Shown here piece after piece: positions 33,753-41,335 of a DNA stretch of 54,964 nucleotides. Numbering within the stretch: position 1 is the stretch's first letter; the number at the start of each line of letters is the position of its first letter. Where the stretch lies: positions 1 through 54,964 of the forward strand of contig CAKSOE010000019.1 of NCBI GenBank assembly GCA_934476675.1, given 5' to 3'. The position numbers and the translations under genes were made by a program. The DNA is from an uncultured Clostridia bacterium (GTDB taxonomy: Bacteria > Bacillota > Clostridia > UBA1381). The notes under the pieces are model-generated. The model saw only the letters and a list, made by a program, of their open reading frames with translations. It ran no database searches and was not told the DNA's origin.

Positions 33753-34229
33753 ATGAGATGTCCGATGTGCAATAAGGAATTTAAAGATAAACTGCAATTT
33801 TGTCCGTATTGCGGTGTAAATGCACAATATTTAATACAGTACAGCGCAGAAAATAATACAATTAAAGATTTGGAAGAGAAACGAAGTGAATGTGTAAAAA
33901 GCATAGAGAAATTGGAAAAGAGAATACCTCCGGTAAAAGAGGTCTTTAAAGAAACATTTCGTGATACAGTTCCTGAAAATTTCTATTGTATGCTATTTTT
34001 TATTTTGGGGCATTTGGCTTTTGTATGTACTGTGGGATGTCTGACATCAGGGGTATATGATTATCCATGGTGGAGTCCTGTCTTTGGATTGGCATTTGCA
34101 TGGGCTGCGCCGCTGTTTGTGTTTTTCAGGGCTATGCTCAAAAGAGAAAATAAAAAGACAAACGTATGGAGGGCAGAGGAAGAACTTAGAAAAATAGACG
34201 AACAGATTGAAAATTTAAGCGAAAAGTAA
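33753..34229 (+). CDS. Zinc-ribbon membrane protein (158 aa)
   Basis: The N-terminus is a zinc ribbon of the 'zinc-ribbon domain' type: Cys3-x2-Cys6 (MRCPMCNKEF) and CPYCG near residue 19. A short coiled-coil segment follows (about 34-60, LEEKRSECVKSIEKLEKR), then two hydrophobic helices (about 78-95 and 105-125), and a C-terminal coiled coil (EEELRKIDEQIENL). Such proteins are common in Firmicutes and of unknown role. A GAAGGGGAGC site precedes the ATG. Confidence 0.7.
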   Translation: MRCPMCNKEFKDKLQFCPYCGVNAQYLIQYSAENNTIKDLEEKRSECVKSIEKLEKRIPPVKEVFKETFRDTVPENFYCMLFFILGHLAFVCTVGCLTSGVYDYPWWSPVFGLAFAWAAPLFVFFRAMLKRENKKTNVWRAEEELRKIDEQIENLSEK

Positions 34230-34322
34230 AAAATAAAGAGAAATAAACCCCTTTAAGGGGAGGGCGTGTGAGATTTTTTCTGTAAATTAGATTTCTCTAT
34301 GACAAAATATCTGTTTTTAGTG

Positions 34323-34447
34323 GGCAGGATAGGAGTTTAGGCCTTCCTGCCTTAGTTGTAATATAGCACGGATTTTACGCCATGTCAAGGGCGGTCTCGC
34401 AAGAGACCGTGAATTTCACCCTTGTACATGGTGGAAAATTTGTGCTA
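34323..34447. repeat. Palindromic element with nested hairpins
   Basis: A long imperfect inverted repeat runs from TAGCACGGATTTTACGCCATGT at 34364-34385 to its complement ending at 34447, about 28 bp per arm with few mismatches. Inside lies a perfect CGGTCTC-GCAA-GAGACCG hairpin. A separate GGCAGGA / TCCTGCC hairpin (34323-34351) precedes it. The layout suggests a miniature transposable element or the end of one; it directly adjoins a transposase remnant. Confidence 0.65.
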
Positions 34448-34490
34448 AAAAAGCCGCCCGTCATACATTATCGACAACTCCCCGTAAACT

Positions 34491-34610
34491 TTACCCCAAT
34501 TTCTGAGCGGCGTTTTTACCTACGGTTATGCTCAATACCTCTTTTCTGCCCTCGTCATTAATGCCGAGAATTATGTATGCGGCTATCTTTTTCACAATAT
34601 GCTCATCACG
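34491..34610 (-). pseudogene. Remnant of an IS256/mutator-type transposase
   Basis: On the minus strand, after the htpG homology stops, a frame of about 39 codons reads HIVKKIAAYIILGINDEGRK then EVLSITVGKNAAQKLG. This is the family signature around the first catalytic region of mutator-type transposases (YIILGIN.EGRKEVL). Nothing of the rest of the transposase is seen. It is the 3' boundary of the htpG fragment, so insertion or recombination of this element broke htpG. Confidence 0.7.
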
Positions 34611-35098
34611 CAATGAAAAATGAGCCGTCCGCACCTGACGATTCCCAGCAGTACGCCGTGTCGGAGCCGTAAGCGCGCGATACAACCATGACCTTGTCGC
34701 TTACCATAAATGCGGAATAGAAGCCGACGCCGAACTGACCGATAATGTCGATTTCCTTTTCGTCCTTTTCGTCCTGTGCTAAATCCTTTTTGAACTTGAA
34801 CGAGCCGCTGTTTGCAATTACACCGAGGTTCTTTTCCATTTCCTCCTCGGTCATTCCGATACCGTTATCGGATACGGTTATTGTTCTTGCATCCTTGTCA
34901 GTTTTTACGTCTATGCGGAAATCATTTCTGCTCATTCCGACATTTTCGTCCGTAAGTGACAGATAGCATAGCTTGTCCAGTGCGTCGCTTGCGTTGGATA
35001 TAATTTCGCGGAGAAAAATCTCCTTGTGCGTGTAGATTGAGTTGATCATAAGGTCAAGAAGCCTTTTCGACTCTGCCTTAAACTGTTTTTTTTGACAT
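34606..35098 (-). pseudogene. htpG: htpG (Hsp90) fragment, frameshifted and truncated
   Basis: The N-terminal ATPase domain of HtpG is clearly recognisable: SIYTHKEIFLREIISNASDA with the ATP-site residues, then VSDNGIGMT and GQFGVGFYSAFMV. The normal start is the ATG at 35098 behind AAAGGACGG, but the run of eight A residues right after it shifts the frame; with seven the sequence would read MSKKQFKAESKRLLDLMINS. The homology ends after about 160 residues at GADGS, where a transposase remnant takes over. HtpG is normally about 620 residues, so the gene is dead. Confidence 0.9.
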
Positions 35099-35153
35099 TG
35101 TTAAACCGTCCTTTCAAACGGCAATAATAAATACCATAATTACGTATCATAAT

Positions 35154-35182
35154 ATTATAACGCTGATTTGCGATTGTGTCAA
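35154..35182 (-). promoter_or_regulatory. Promoter of the htpG pseudogene
   Basis: Perfect TTGACA (35182-35177) and TATAAT (35159-35154) boxes with a 17-bp spacer on the minus strand. Confidence 0.75.
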
Positions 35183-35293
35183 CATTTTTAAAGCGAAAAA
35201 TTATATCGGCACGCAATATTGCCGAGCGGCAGCGTAAACACTTTTTCAGCCAATGCTAAAAAAACGTTTTTGTGCACCTTTTTGACTGAAATG

Positions 35294-35326
35294 TGTATTT
35301 ACAAAATACATTCTTAATGGTATATT
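35294..35326 (+). promoter_or_regulatory. Promoter with palindromic operator before the AraC/catabolic block
   Basis: TTTACA (35298-35303) and TATATT (35321-35326) with a 17-bp spacer form the likely promoter. A perfect palindrome TGTATTT-ACA-AAATACA (35294-35310) covers the -35 box, where a bound regulator would block polymerase. The start codon of the AraC gene lies about 130 bp further. Confidence 0.55.
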
Positions 35327-35453
35327 TAAGGTGCAGGTATCTTGCGCGCCATGTAAAGATGACAAGCCGGAATTATGTCTTTTCGGACGGGTTCGGTTTA
35401 CTCTCTTTCGGCTGCAGTGTTATCAAACTTCGGGAGCCTGCGGAGGTGCTTTA

Positions 35454-36404
35454 ATGGAATGCTTTCAGATGGATTTAACAGAGGTGCTGAGGGTTGTGCT
35501 GCTCGGCAAGGAATCGCTGATACCGCCGCGAACACACTATTCGAGGTATCTGACCGAATATGTGATGTATGTGATTGTGAGCGGCAGTATGCGGCTGAAG
35601 GTGAACGGGCGTGCGGAAACGCTTGAAGCAGGTGATATATGGCTGTTCCGCAAGGGGGACAGTCAGGAGCCGATGGATAGCAGCTTTTGTGAATATTACT
35701 ATGTACATTTTCAGGCAGAATGGATTTATGATCTTAAGCTCTCGGAAATCGAGTATTCGTGCCGGCTGCGGAAAAAGCAGGAGCAGTATCTTACGGCAGA
35801 TTCGTTCAGTGCGGAGTGCTATGACTTCATGAAGGTTATTGTTAAACGGCGGAATCATGTTGCGGATAAGGAGCTTTTCGAAAGCATAAGGACACTTATG
35901 CAAAACAGTATTCTTACTACCGAGTGCAGACAGCCGGAGCGGCGGCTTGAAATATCCGGCGCGGTTGCTGCGGTTTTGATAAAGCTGGAGGGCAATAATA
36001 TACGCGAGGTAAAAAGCATCAGTGAGGATAACAGGAAAAATTACGATACGGCAAGGAAAATCGCGGATTACATTGAGCTGCATTATGCCGAGCCGATTTC
36101 CGGCGAAAATATAGAACGGGAATTTTACCTTACATTTGACTATGCAAACCGGATATTTCACAAAATCATGGGCTGTACGATAATTAAATACCGGAACATT
36201 GTAAGGATTCAGCATGCAAAGGCAAGAATGCGTGCAACCAATATGTCATTCAAGGAGATTGCTCTTGAAGCCGGCATTGAAAATACCCATTATTTCAGCC
36301 GCATATTCAAAAAGATTGAGGGGCTTTCTCCGTCGGAATACAAGAAAAAGTTCCTGAAGCCGTATGACAGAGAAGAAGAAAAAGATGAATTTGTGCAAAT
36401 ATAA
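35454..36404 (+). CDS. AraC-family transcriptional regulator of the catabolic block
   Basis: I choose the ATG at 35454 because GGAGG lies 8 bp upstream; this gives 316 residues. An N-terminal cupin-like domain (YVIVSGSMRLKVNGRAETL, AGDIWLFRKG, residues 40-75) is followed by two AraC HTH motifs (FYLTFDYANRIFHKIMG near 235; MSFKEIALEAGIENTHYFSR near 280). It ends 14 bp before the next gene start and reads in the same direction, so it is probably the local activator of the 36.4-50.3 kb genes. The ligand is unknown. Confidence 0.9.
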   Translation: MECFQMDLTEVLRVVLLGKESLIPPRTHYSRYLTEYVMYVIVSGSMRLKVNGRAETLEAGDIWLFRKGDSQEPMDSSFCEYYYVHFQAEWIYDLKLSEIEYSCRLRKKQEQYLTADSFSAECYDFMKVIVKRRNHVADKELFESIRTLMQNSILTTECRQPERRLEISGAVAAVLIKLEGNNIREVKSISEDNRKNYDTARKIADYIELHYAEPISGENIEREFYLTFDYANRIFHKIMGCTIIKYRNIVRIQHAKARMRATNMSFKEIALEAGIENTHYFSRIFKKIEGLSPSEYKKKFLKPYDREEEKDEFVQI

Positions 36405-36417
36405 AAGGAGGAAGAAA

Positions 36418-38424
36418 ATGAGAAACAGTTATTTTGAAATTGAAATCGACGAAAAAACAGGCTGCGTCAAGTCAATTATTAACCCTGTCGACAAAGACGG
36501 AATGAACTGGTGTGCCGGGGACGGCTGCTGGGGGAAAATACATAAAAGGAGCTGGGCTGCAGATACCGGCGAGCTGGGCGAGATTGAGGGCAGACGTGCG
36601 GAGCTTGAGAAAACAGAGCTTTCGGACGCGCGCGCGGTTTCGGAATATGTCAGTGACGAGTTTTCGGTAACGGTTACACGTTATTTCAAGGAGAACGGGA
36701 ATTTTGCGGAAAATTACAGAATTAAAAATATAACGGACACGGTTATCTGTATAAACCGTGACAATTTCGGAATAGAAACACCGTTTAACGATCGCTATGT
36801 CGGTGCCGACGAATGTATGGTGCACCACTGCAACACGCATATCTGGTGCGGTCATAATATTGCGTGGGTCAACGCGCTGAAAATGGGCGCATCGACGATT
36901 AATCTCGGGCTTTTTCTGACAAAGGGCGCAATTGACTGCTATGACCAGGACCGCTGCGAGAGTCCGAACCGCGGTATATTTGTACTTGAACCGGAAAGTC
37001 TTTTGCTGAACAGCGGAGAGGAATATGAGCTTGAATGGGAGCTTTTCTGGCATGAGGGCGGAGATGACTTTTTTACACAGCTTAAGAAATTTGACAGCTA
37101 TATAGGAATTGATGCGGTGCATTATACAATATTTGAGGATGAAAAAGATATTGAATTTACGGTGTCGCCCGTGTCGGGGGAAGCTCCGGAAATAACCGTA
37201 TGCGGCGAAAGCGTTACGGCGGAAAAGAAAGACGGCGGCTGGCACGTTAAGTATCATGCGAAGCACAGAGGCGAGTATAAGTTTTTGATTACGGCAGGCG
37301 ATGTGTGCACGTGGGCGCGTTTTATGGTTAAAAAGAATTTCAGGTCATTGCTTGAAGACAGAGTGCATTTTATTGTAAGAAATCAGCAGTGTCTTGACCG
37401 GAAAAGTCCGCTGTACGGTGCATTTATGGTTTATGATAACGAGTACGACAGTGTGTACTTTGATTACAAAAACACAGACCACAACGCATGCCGCGAGAGA
37501 ATGAATATTCCGCTGCTGCTTATGAAGTATTTGCAGGTAAAGGATGATGCGGAGGTTCGCCGTGCAATTGACCTTTACATAGAATTCATGTTCCGTGAAT
37601 TCTATGAAGAAAAAACCGGGGAAGTGTTCAACAATATCGGAAAGCACAGCGAGTGGGTTCGCCTTTACAATGCCCCGGGTGCTATGCTTATTCTGTGTGA
37701 GATGTATTTTGTGACAAAGGATGAAAAATACCTTGATAATATAATGAAGCTTGCGGAGAAGTATTACAGCGTGGGCGGCAAGAAATGCTATGCGAACGGA
37801 CTTGCAATCGGCAAGGTTATCCGCGCGTTCCGTGAAAGCGGCAGAAAGAAAGACGAGGAGCGTCTTATGGAGCTTTTCCAGACGCATGTTGACAATATAA
37901 TCAGCATAGGCACTTCCTATCCGCCGCACGAGGTAATCTATGAGCAGACGATAGTTACACCGGCGGTAACTCACGTTGCCGAAATGGGCAGACTGCGTGA
38001 CGATAAGGAATATTATATACGCGAGGCAAAAATACATTTGGAATGCCTGGAGCGTTTTTCGGGAATGCAGCCGGATTATCACCTGAATGAAATTGCAATC
38101 CGATTCTGGGACGACTACTGGTTCGGGAAGAACAGAACAAATGGTGATACTCTGCCGCACCACCTAAGTGTTCTTACCGCGAGGGCGTACATTGCATACA
38201 GCCTTTTGAGCGGTGAGAAAAAATGGATGGACAAGGCAGAGGAGTGCCTGCGGAACTGTATGTGTCTTATCGGCGACGACGGGCGCGGCTCAGCGGCTTA
38301 TGTGTACCCGTACAAGCTGAACGGCAAGCGCGGAGAGTTCTTTGATCCGTGGTCAAACGACCAAGATTTGGTGCTGTATGATACGCTTTACTGTGCGGAT
38401 TATGTAAGTATTTTTAAAATTTAA
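36418..38424 (+). CDS. Six-hairpin glycosidase-like intracellular enzyme (668 aa)
   Basis: The start at 36418 follows AAAGGAGGAAG. The first 300 or so residues are beta-rich (ENYRIKNITDTVICINRDNFG, EEYELEWELFWHEGG), and from about residue 320 the sequence becomes an alpha/alpha toroid with repeating helix pairs (ALLLMKYLQVKDDAEVRRAI-type, GAMLILCEMYFVTKDEKYLDN, TARAYIAYSLLSGEKKWMDKAEE). That layout is that of six-hairpin glycosidases and uronate-processing hydrolases or lyases. No signal peptide is present. It is the first enzyme gene after the AraC regulator and is followed by a strong terminator, so it may supply monomers to the pathway. Catalytic residues and substrate are not assignable by eye. 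Confidence 0.6.
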   Translation: MRNSYFEIEIDEKTGCVKSIINPVDKDGMNWCAGDGCWGKIHKRSWAADTGELGEIEGRRAELEKTELSDARAVSEYVSDEFSVTVTRYFKENGNFAENYRIKNITDTVICINRDNFGIETPFNDRYVGADECMVHHCNTHIWCGHNIAWVNALKMGASTINLGLFLTKGAIDCYDQDRCESPNRGIFVLEPESLLLNSGEEYELEWELFWHEGGDDFFTQLKKFDSYIGIDAVHYTIFEDEKDIEFTVSPVSGEAPEITVCGESVTAEKKDGGWHVKYHAKHRGEYKFLITAGDVCTWARFMVKKNFRSLLEDRVHFIVRNQQCLDRKSPLYGAFMVYDNEYDSVYFDYKNTDHNACRERMNIPLLLMKYLQVKDDAEVRRAIDLYIEFMFREFYEEKTGEVFNNIGKHSEWVRLYNAPGAMLILCEMYFVTKDEKYLDNIMKLAEKYYSVGGKKCYANGLAIGKVIRAFRESGRKKDEERLMELFQTHVDNIISIGTSYPPHEVIYEQTIVTPAVTHVAEMGRLRDDKEYYIREAKIHLECLERFSGMQPDYHLNEIAIRFWDDYWFGKNRTNGDTLPHHLSVLTARAYIAYSLLSGEKKWMDKAEECLRNCMCLIGDDGRGSAAYVYPYKLNGKRGEFFDPWSNDQDLVLYDTLYCADYVSIFKI

Positions 38425-38431
38425 CAGTGTA

Positions 38432-38499
38432 TCAATGCACATTTCCAAAGAGGTCGGTTTTGTACCCCTTTTTATCGGGAATGTGCATTGAGTTTTTTC
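38432..38499 (+). terminator. Strong hairpin between the hydrolase-like gene and the downstream operon
   Basis: TCAATGCACATTTCC (38432-38446) pairs with GGGAATGTGCATTGA (38477-38491), followed by GTTTTTTC. The stem is 15 bp with one G-U pair. It implies a separate promoter, or read-through, for the genes from 38558. Confidence 0.85.
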
Positions 38500-38557
38500 G
38501 GGGTATGTGCTTTAATTTATTATAGGAACAAATAAATCCGTAAATGGAGGAATATAT

Positions 38558-39613
38558 ATGAGAAAAATCAGGACAGATGAATTAAGGAGCTTTTGCGTAA
38601 AGGCGCTTGAGAGTGTCGGCGTTTGTGCGGCGGACGCTGAAACAACAGCGGATGTGCTTGTGACAACCGATAAATTCGGCGTTTTGACCCACGGCACAAA
38701 AAATCTTTATCAGTACATACTGAAAATGCAGGCAGGCGGCCTTGATGCAAAGGCTGAACCGTCAGTTGAGAATGAGGGCGCGGCATGGGCAATCGTGAAC
38801 GGAAACAAAGCGGTCGGAATGGTTACGGCAGATATGGCGATGAAGCTTGCGGTGAAAAAGGCTAAGGAGGCCGGAATCGCATATGTCGGCGTGAAAAACA
38901 GCTGTCATTTCGGTGCGGCAGGATATTATTCCAATATTGCGGCGAGCGAGGGCTTAATCGGTATTTCAATGAGCAATGCGGATCCGATTATTGCGATACC
39001 GAACAGCTGCGCAAAGACAATCGGCAGCAATCCGCTGTCATTTGCTGCACCGCTTCCGGGCGGTAAAAGCGTTTTCCTCGATATTGCACTCAGCAATGTT
39101 GCAGCGCTCAAGGTAATTATGGCACAGGAAAAGAAAACACTGATTCCGGACACATGGCTTGTTGACGAAAACGGTTTGCCGACAACGGACGCAGGCAAAT
39201 TTCCGCAGAGTGCAAGCCTGCAGCCTATGGCGGCGCACAAGGGTTACGGTCTTGCGCTGCTTGTTGAGCTGCTTTCCGCGGTTGTGACCGGTGCCGGAAT
39301 GCTCAGCGAAATGAAGAGCTGGAACCTCGACTTGTCATCGGTAAACAATGCCGGACACGCATTTATTGCAATTGATGTTTCAAAGCTGCTGCCCTATGAT
39401 GCGTTTATGGCGCGTATGGAGCAGCTTGCAGATGAGCTGCACAGCGCCCCGAAGGCACAGAATGCCGACAGGATTTATCTGCCGGGCGAAATGGAATGGG
39501 ACAAGCGCACCCGTGCCGAGGAAAGCGGAGAGATAGAGATTACGGACGCAATGGCGGAAAGCTATAAAAAGCTGTCAGAGCTGACAGGTGTAAAAATTGA
39601 ACTGGGTGAGTAG
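38558..39613 (+). CDS. Ldh2-family (malate/L-lactate/ureidoglycolate type) dehydrogenase
   Basis: The 351-residue protein is a full-length NAD(P)-dependent oxidoreductase of the Ldh2/YlbC/ComC family, which uses a fold distinct from classical lactate dehydrogenase. The motifs are TDKFGVLTHG (residues 45-54), the catalytic His region NSCHFGAAGYY near 115, IGSNPLSFAAP near 150 and KGYGLALLVELLS near 230. Family members oxidise 2-hydroxy acids or reduce cyclic imines and 2-keto sugar acids. Here it probably handles a sugar-acid intermediate. A GGAGG site precedes the ATG, and the KDPG-aldolase gene follows after 46 bp. Confidence 0.88.
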   Translation: MRKIRTDELRSFCVKALESVGVCAADAETTADVLVTTDKFGVLTHGTKNLYQYILKMQAGGLDAKAEPSVENEGAAWAIVNGNKAVGMVTADMAMKLAVKKAKEAGIAYVGVKNSCHFGAAGYYSNIAASEGLIGISMSNADPIIAIPNSCAKTIGSNPLSFAAPLPGGKSVFLDIALSNVAALKVIMAQEKKTLIPDTWLVDENGLPTTDAGKFPQSASLQPMAAHKGYGLALLVELLSAVVTGAGMLSEMKSWNLDLSSVNNAGHAFIAIDVSKLLPYDAFMARMEQLADELHSAPKAQNADRIYLPGEMEWDKRTRAEESGEIEITDAMAESYKKLSELTGVKIELGE

Positions 39614-39659
39614 GAAAACGGCACCTGTAATAATAAAATCATAAAAGGAGAAGTTAAAA

Positions 39660-40313
39660 ATGGAGAAAACAATGTACGGTATTCTGAAGACAACAGGCAT
39701 ATGCCCAATTATGGTTGCTCCGGAGGTTGAACAGGCGGTTCCGGCGGCAAAGGCGCTTGCGGAGGGGGGTATTCCGGTCTGCGAAATTCTTATGAGAAAC
39801 GAAAACTCCCTCAGGTATCTCGAGAACATTGCAAAGGATGCTCCGGAGGTAATAGTGGGTGCCGGTTCGATTATGAACGTTGAGCAGGCAAAGAAGGCTA
39901 TTGACCTCGGCGCAAGGTTCATCGTAATGCCGGGTTTTTGCAGCGAGGTGGTTGAGCACTGCCTTAAAAACGATATTTCGGTTCTTCCGGGCTGTGTTAC
40001 CGCAACAGAGCTTATGATGGCGCTCAGCTACGGAATCAATGTTGTAAAGTTTTTCCCGGTTTATGAAATGGGCGGTGTTGCAACACTGTCACAGTTCAAT
40101 AACGGACCGTTCGGAAATATCGAATGGGTTGTAACAGGCGGACTTGACGGCAAAAACTTCCTTCCGCTGCTCAAACACAGGAGTACGCTTGCAGCAGGCG
40201 GTGACTGGATGTTCAACGAAAATGACGCACTCAAAAACAGCGACTATGAAATGATTGCGGAAAACACAAGAAGAACAGTAAAAGATGCTTTAGAGATACG
40301 CCGTATGAAATGA
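39660..40313 (+). CDS. KDPG/KHG-type 2-keto-3-deoxy acid aldolase
   Basis: The 217-residue protein is a class I aldolase of the KDPG/KHG family, which splits 2-keto-3-deoxy-(phospho)sugar acids to pyruvate and an aldehyde. The Schiff-base lysine is Lys130 in VVKFFPVYE, and Glu42 with Arg46 (CEILMRNE) match the acid/base and carboxylate-binding positions; GAGSIMN near 83 and PGCVTATE near 114 are as expected. The C-terminal GGDWMF segment corresponds to GGSW in other members. It needs a dehydratase to supply substrate, for which the enolase-like protein nearby is the only candidate here. Confidence 0.92.
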   Translation: MEKTMYGILKTTGICPIMVAPEVEQAVPAAKALAEGGIPVCEILMRNENSLRYLENIAKDAPEVIVGAGSIMNVEQAKKAIDLGARFIVMPGFCSEVVEHCLKNDISVLPGCVTATELMMALSYGINVVKFFPVYEMGGVATLSQFNNGPFGNIEWVVTGGLDGKNFLPLLKHRSTLAAGGDWMFNENDALKNSDYEMIAENTRRTVKDALEIRRMK

Positions 40314-40402
40314 TGAATTTTTAAAAGGCAAAGGAATTGATTATAAAATTCTTGTTTTGGCTTTTGAAAATTTTATTCTGCCGGACGGTGGATATACTTG
40401 CT

Positions 40403-40460
40403 TATAATAAATTCAGACAATTGCAAAACTCAGGTTTTGCAATTGCCAGTATAATAAATT
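40403..40460. repeat. Perfect palindrome flanked by 11-bp direct repeats
   Basis: CAATTGCAAAAC (40418-40429) pairs perfectly with 40434-40445 around a TCAG loop. TATAATAAATT occurs on both sides, at 40403-40413 and 40450-40460. It lies in the largest gap of the operon (40314-40475). The flanking repeats resemble a target-site duplication around a small palindromic insertion, or duplicated -10 boxes. Confidence 0.6.
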
Positions 40461-40475
40461 TTCAAGGAGAAGATT

Positions 40476-41324
40476 ATGAATAGAATTACCGATACTTTTA
40501 AATTAAACAACGGTGTTGAGATCCCATGTCTGGGACTTGGCACATGGCAATCTAATGATGAAACGGCGAAATTATCTGTTCTTGCTGCATTGTCTCATGA
40601 TTACCGTCTTATAGATACGGCAGCTGCATATGGAAATGAACGCGGAGTTGGGGCAGGAATAAAAGAAAGCGGACTGAAAAGAGAAGAAATTTTCGTTACC
40701 AGTAAGCTTCGTAATGCCGACCACGGATATAAAGCAACTCTTGACGCTTTTGAGCTTACTCTGGAAAAACTCGGTCTTGATTATCTGGACTTATACCTGA
40801 TACACTGGCCGAATCCGGTTCAGTACCGCTATATGTGGAAGAAGGCAATGCAGGAAACCTGGAGAGCCTTTGAAAAGCTGTATAAGGATGGCAGAATCCG
40901 CGCGATAGGTGTAAGCAACTTCATGCCGCATCATATTGACGCGCTCACGGAAACGGCAGAGATAATGCCTATGGTAAATCAGCTCAAGCTGTGCCCGGGA
41001 ATTACACAGCCGGAAATCGCGGATTACTGCAAAAAGAACGGAATTGTGCTTGAAGCGTACAGCCCATTCGGTACCGGAGCGATATTCGGTGTTCCGGAAA
41101 TGAATAAGCTTGCGGAAAAATACGGCAAGTCAATCAGTCAGATTTGCCTGCGGTGGTGTCTGCAGATGGGCTTTGTTTCGCTGCCGAAGTCGGCAAATCC
41201 GATGCGAATAAAGCAGAATACAGAGATTTTTGACTTTGAGCTTTCGGATGCGGATATGAATATTATTTCGGGACTGAGCGGCAGGTGCGGTGAGGCTCCC
41301 GACCCGGATAATATTCTGTTTTAG
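40476..41324 (+). CDS. Aldo/keto reductase
   Basis: The 282-residue (alpha/beta)8 oxidoreductase reduces aldehydes or ketones with NAD(P)H. The catalytic tetrad is visible: Asp and Tyr in RLIDTAAAYGNE (near residues 47-53), Lys in VTSKLRN near 77, and His in LYLIHWPNP near 108. The cofactor-binding end LPKSANPMRIKQNTEIF near 235 is intact. It resembles 2,5-diketo-gluconate reductase-type AKRs. A TTCAAGGAGAAG site lies before the ATG, and the glycerate kinase gene starts 12 bp after the stop. Confidence 0.92.
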   Translation: MNRITDTFKLNNGVEIPCLGLGTWQSNDETAKLSVLAALSHDYRLIDTAAAYGNERGVGAGIKESGLKREEIFVTSKLRNADHGYKATLDAFELTLEKLGLDYLDLYLIHWPNPVQYRYMWKKAMQETWRAFEKLYKDGRIRAIGVSNFMPHHIDALTETAEIMPMVNQLKLCPGITQPEIADYCKKNGIVLEAYSPFGTGAIFGVPEMNKLAEKYGKSISQICLRWCLQMGFVSLPKSANPMRIKQNTEIFDFELSDADMNIISGLSGRCGEAPDPDNILF

Positions 41325-41335
41325 GATGTGAGATT

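Noticed and set aside
36472..37266. Long minus-strand frame opposite the 668-residue gene
   Set aside because: Its sequence is Arg/Val/Phe-rich and low in typical protein features, as expected from the antisense of a real gene; the plus frame has the RBS and operon context.
40314..40475. tRNA or small RNA gene in the operon gap
   Set aside because: The only structure is a perfect palindrome without a cloverleaf or the T-loop consensus; no tRNA was found anywhere in the window.
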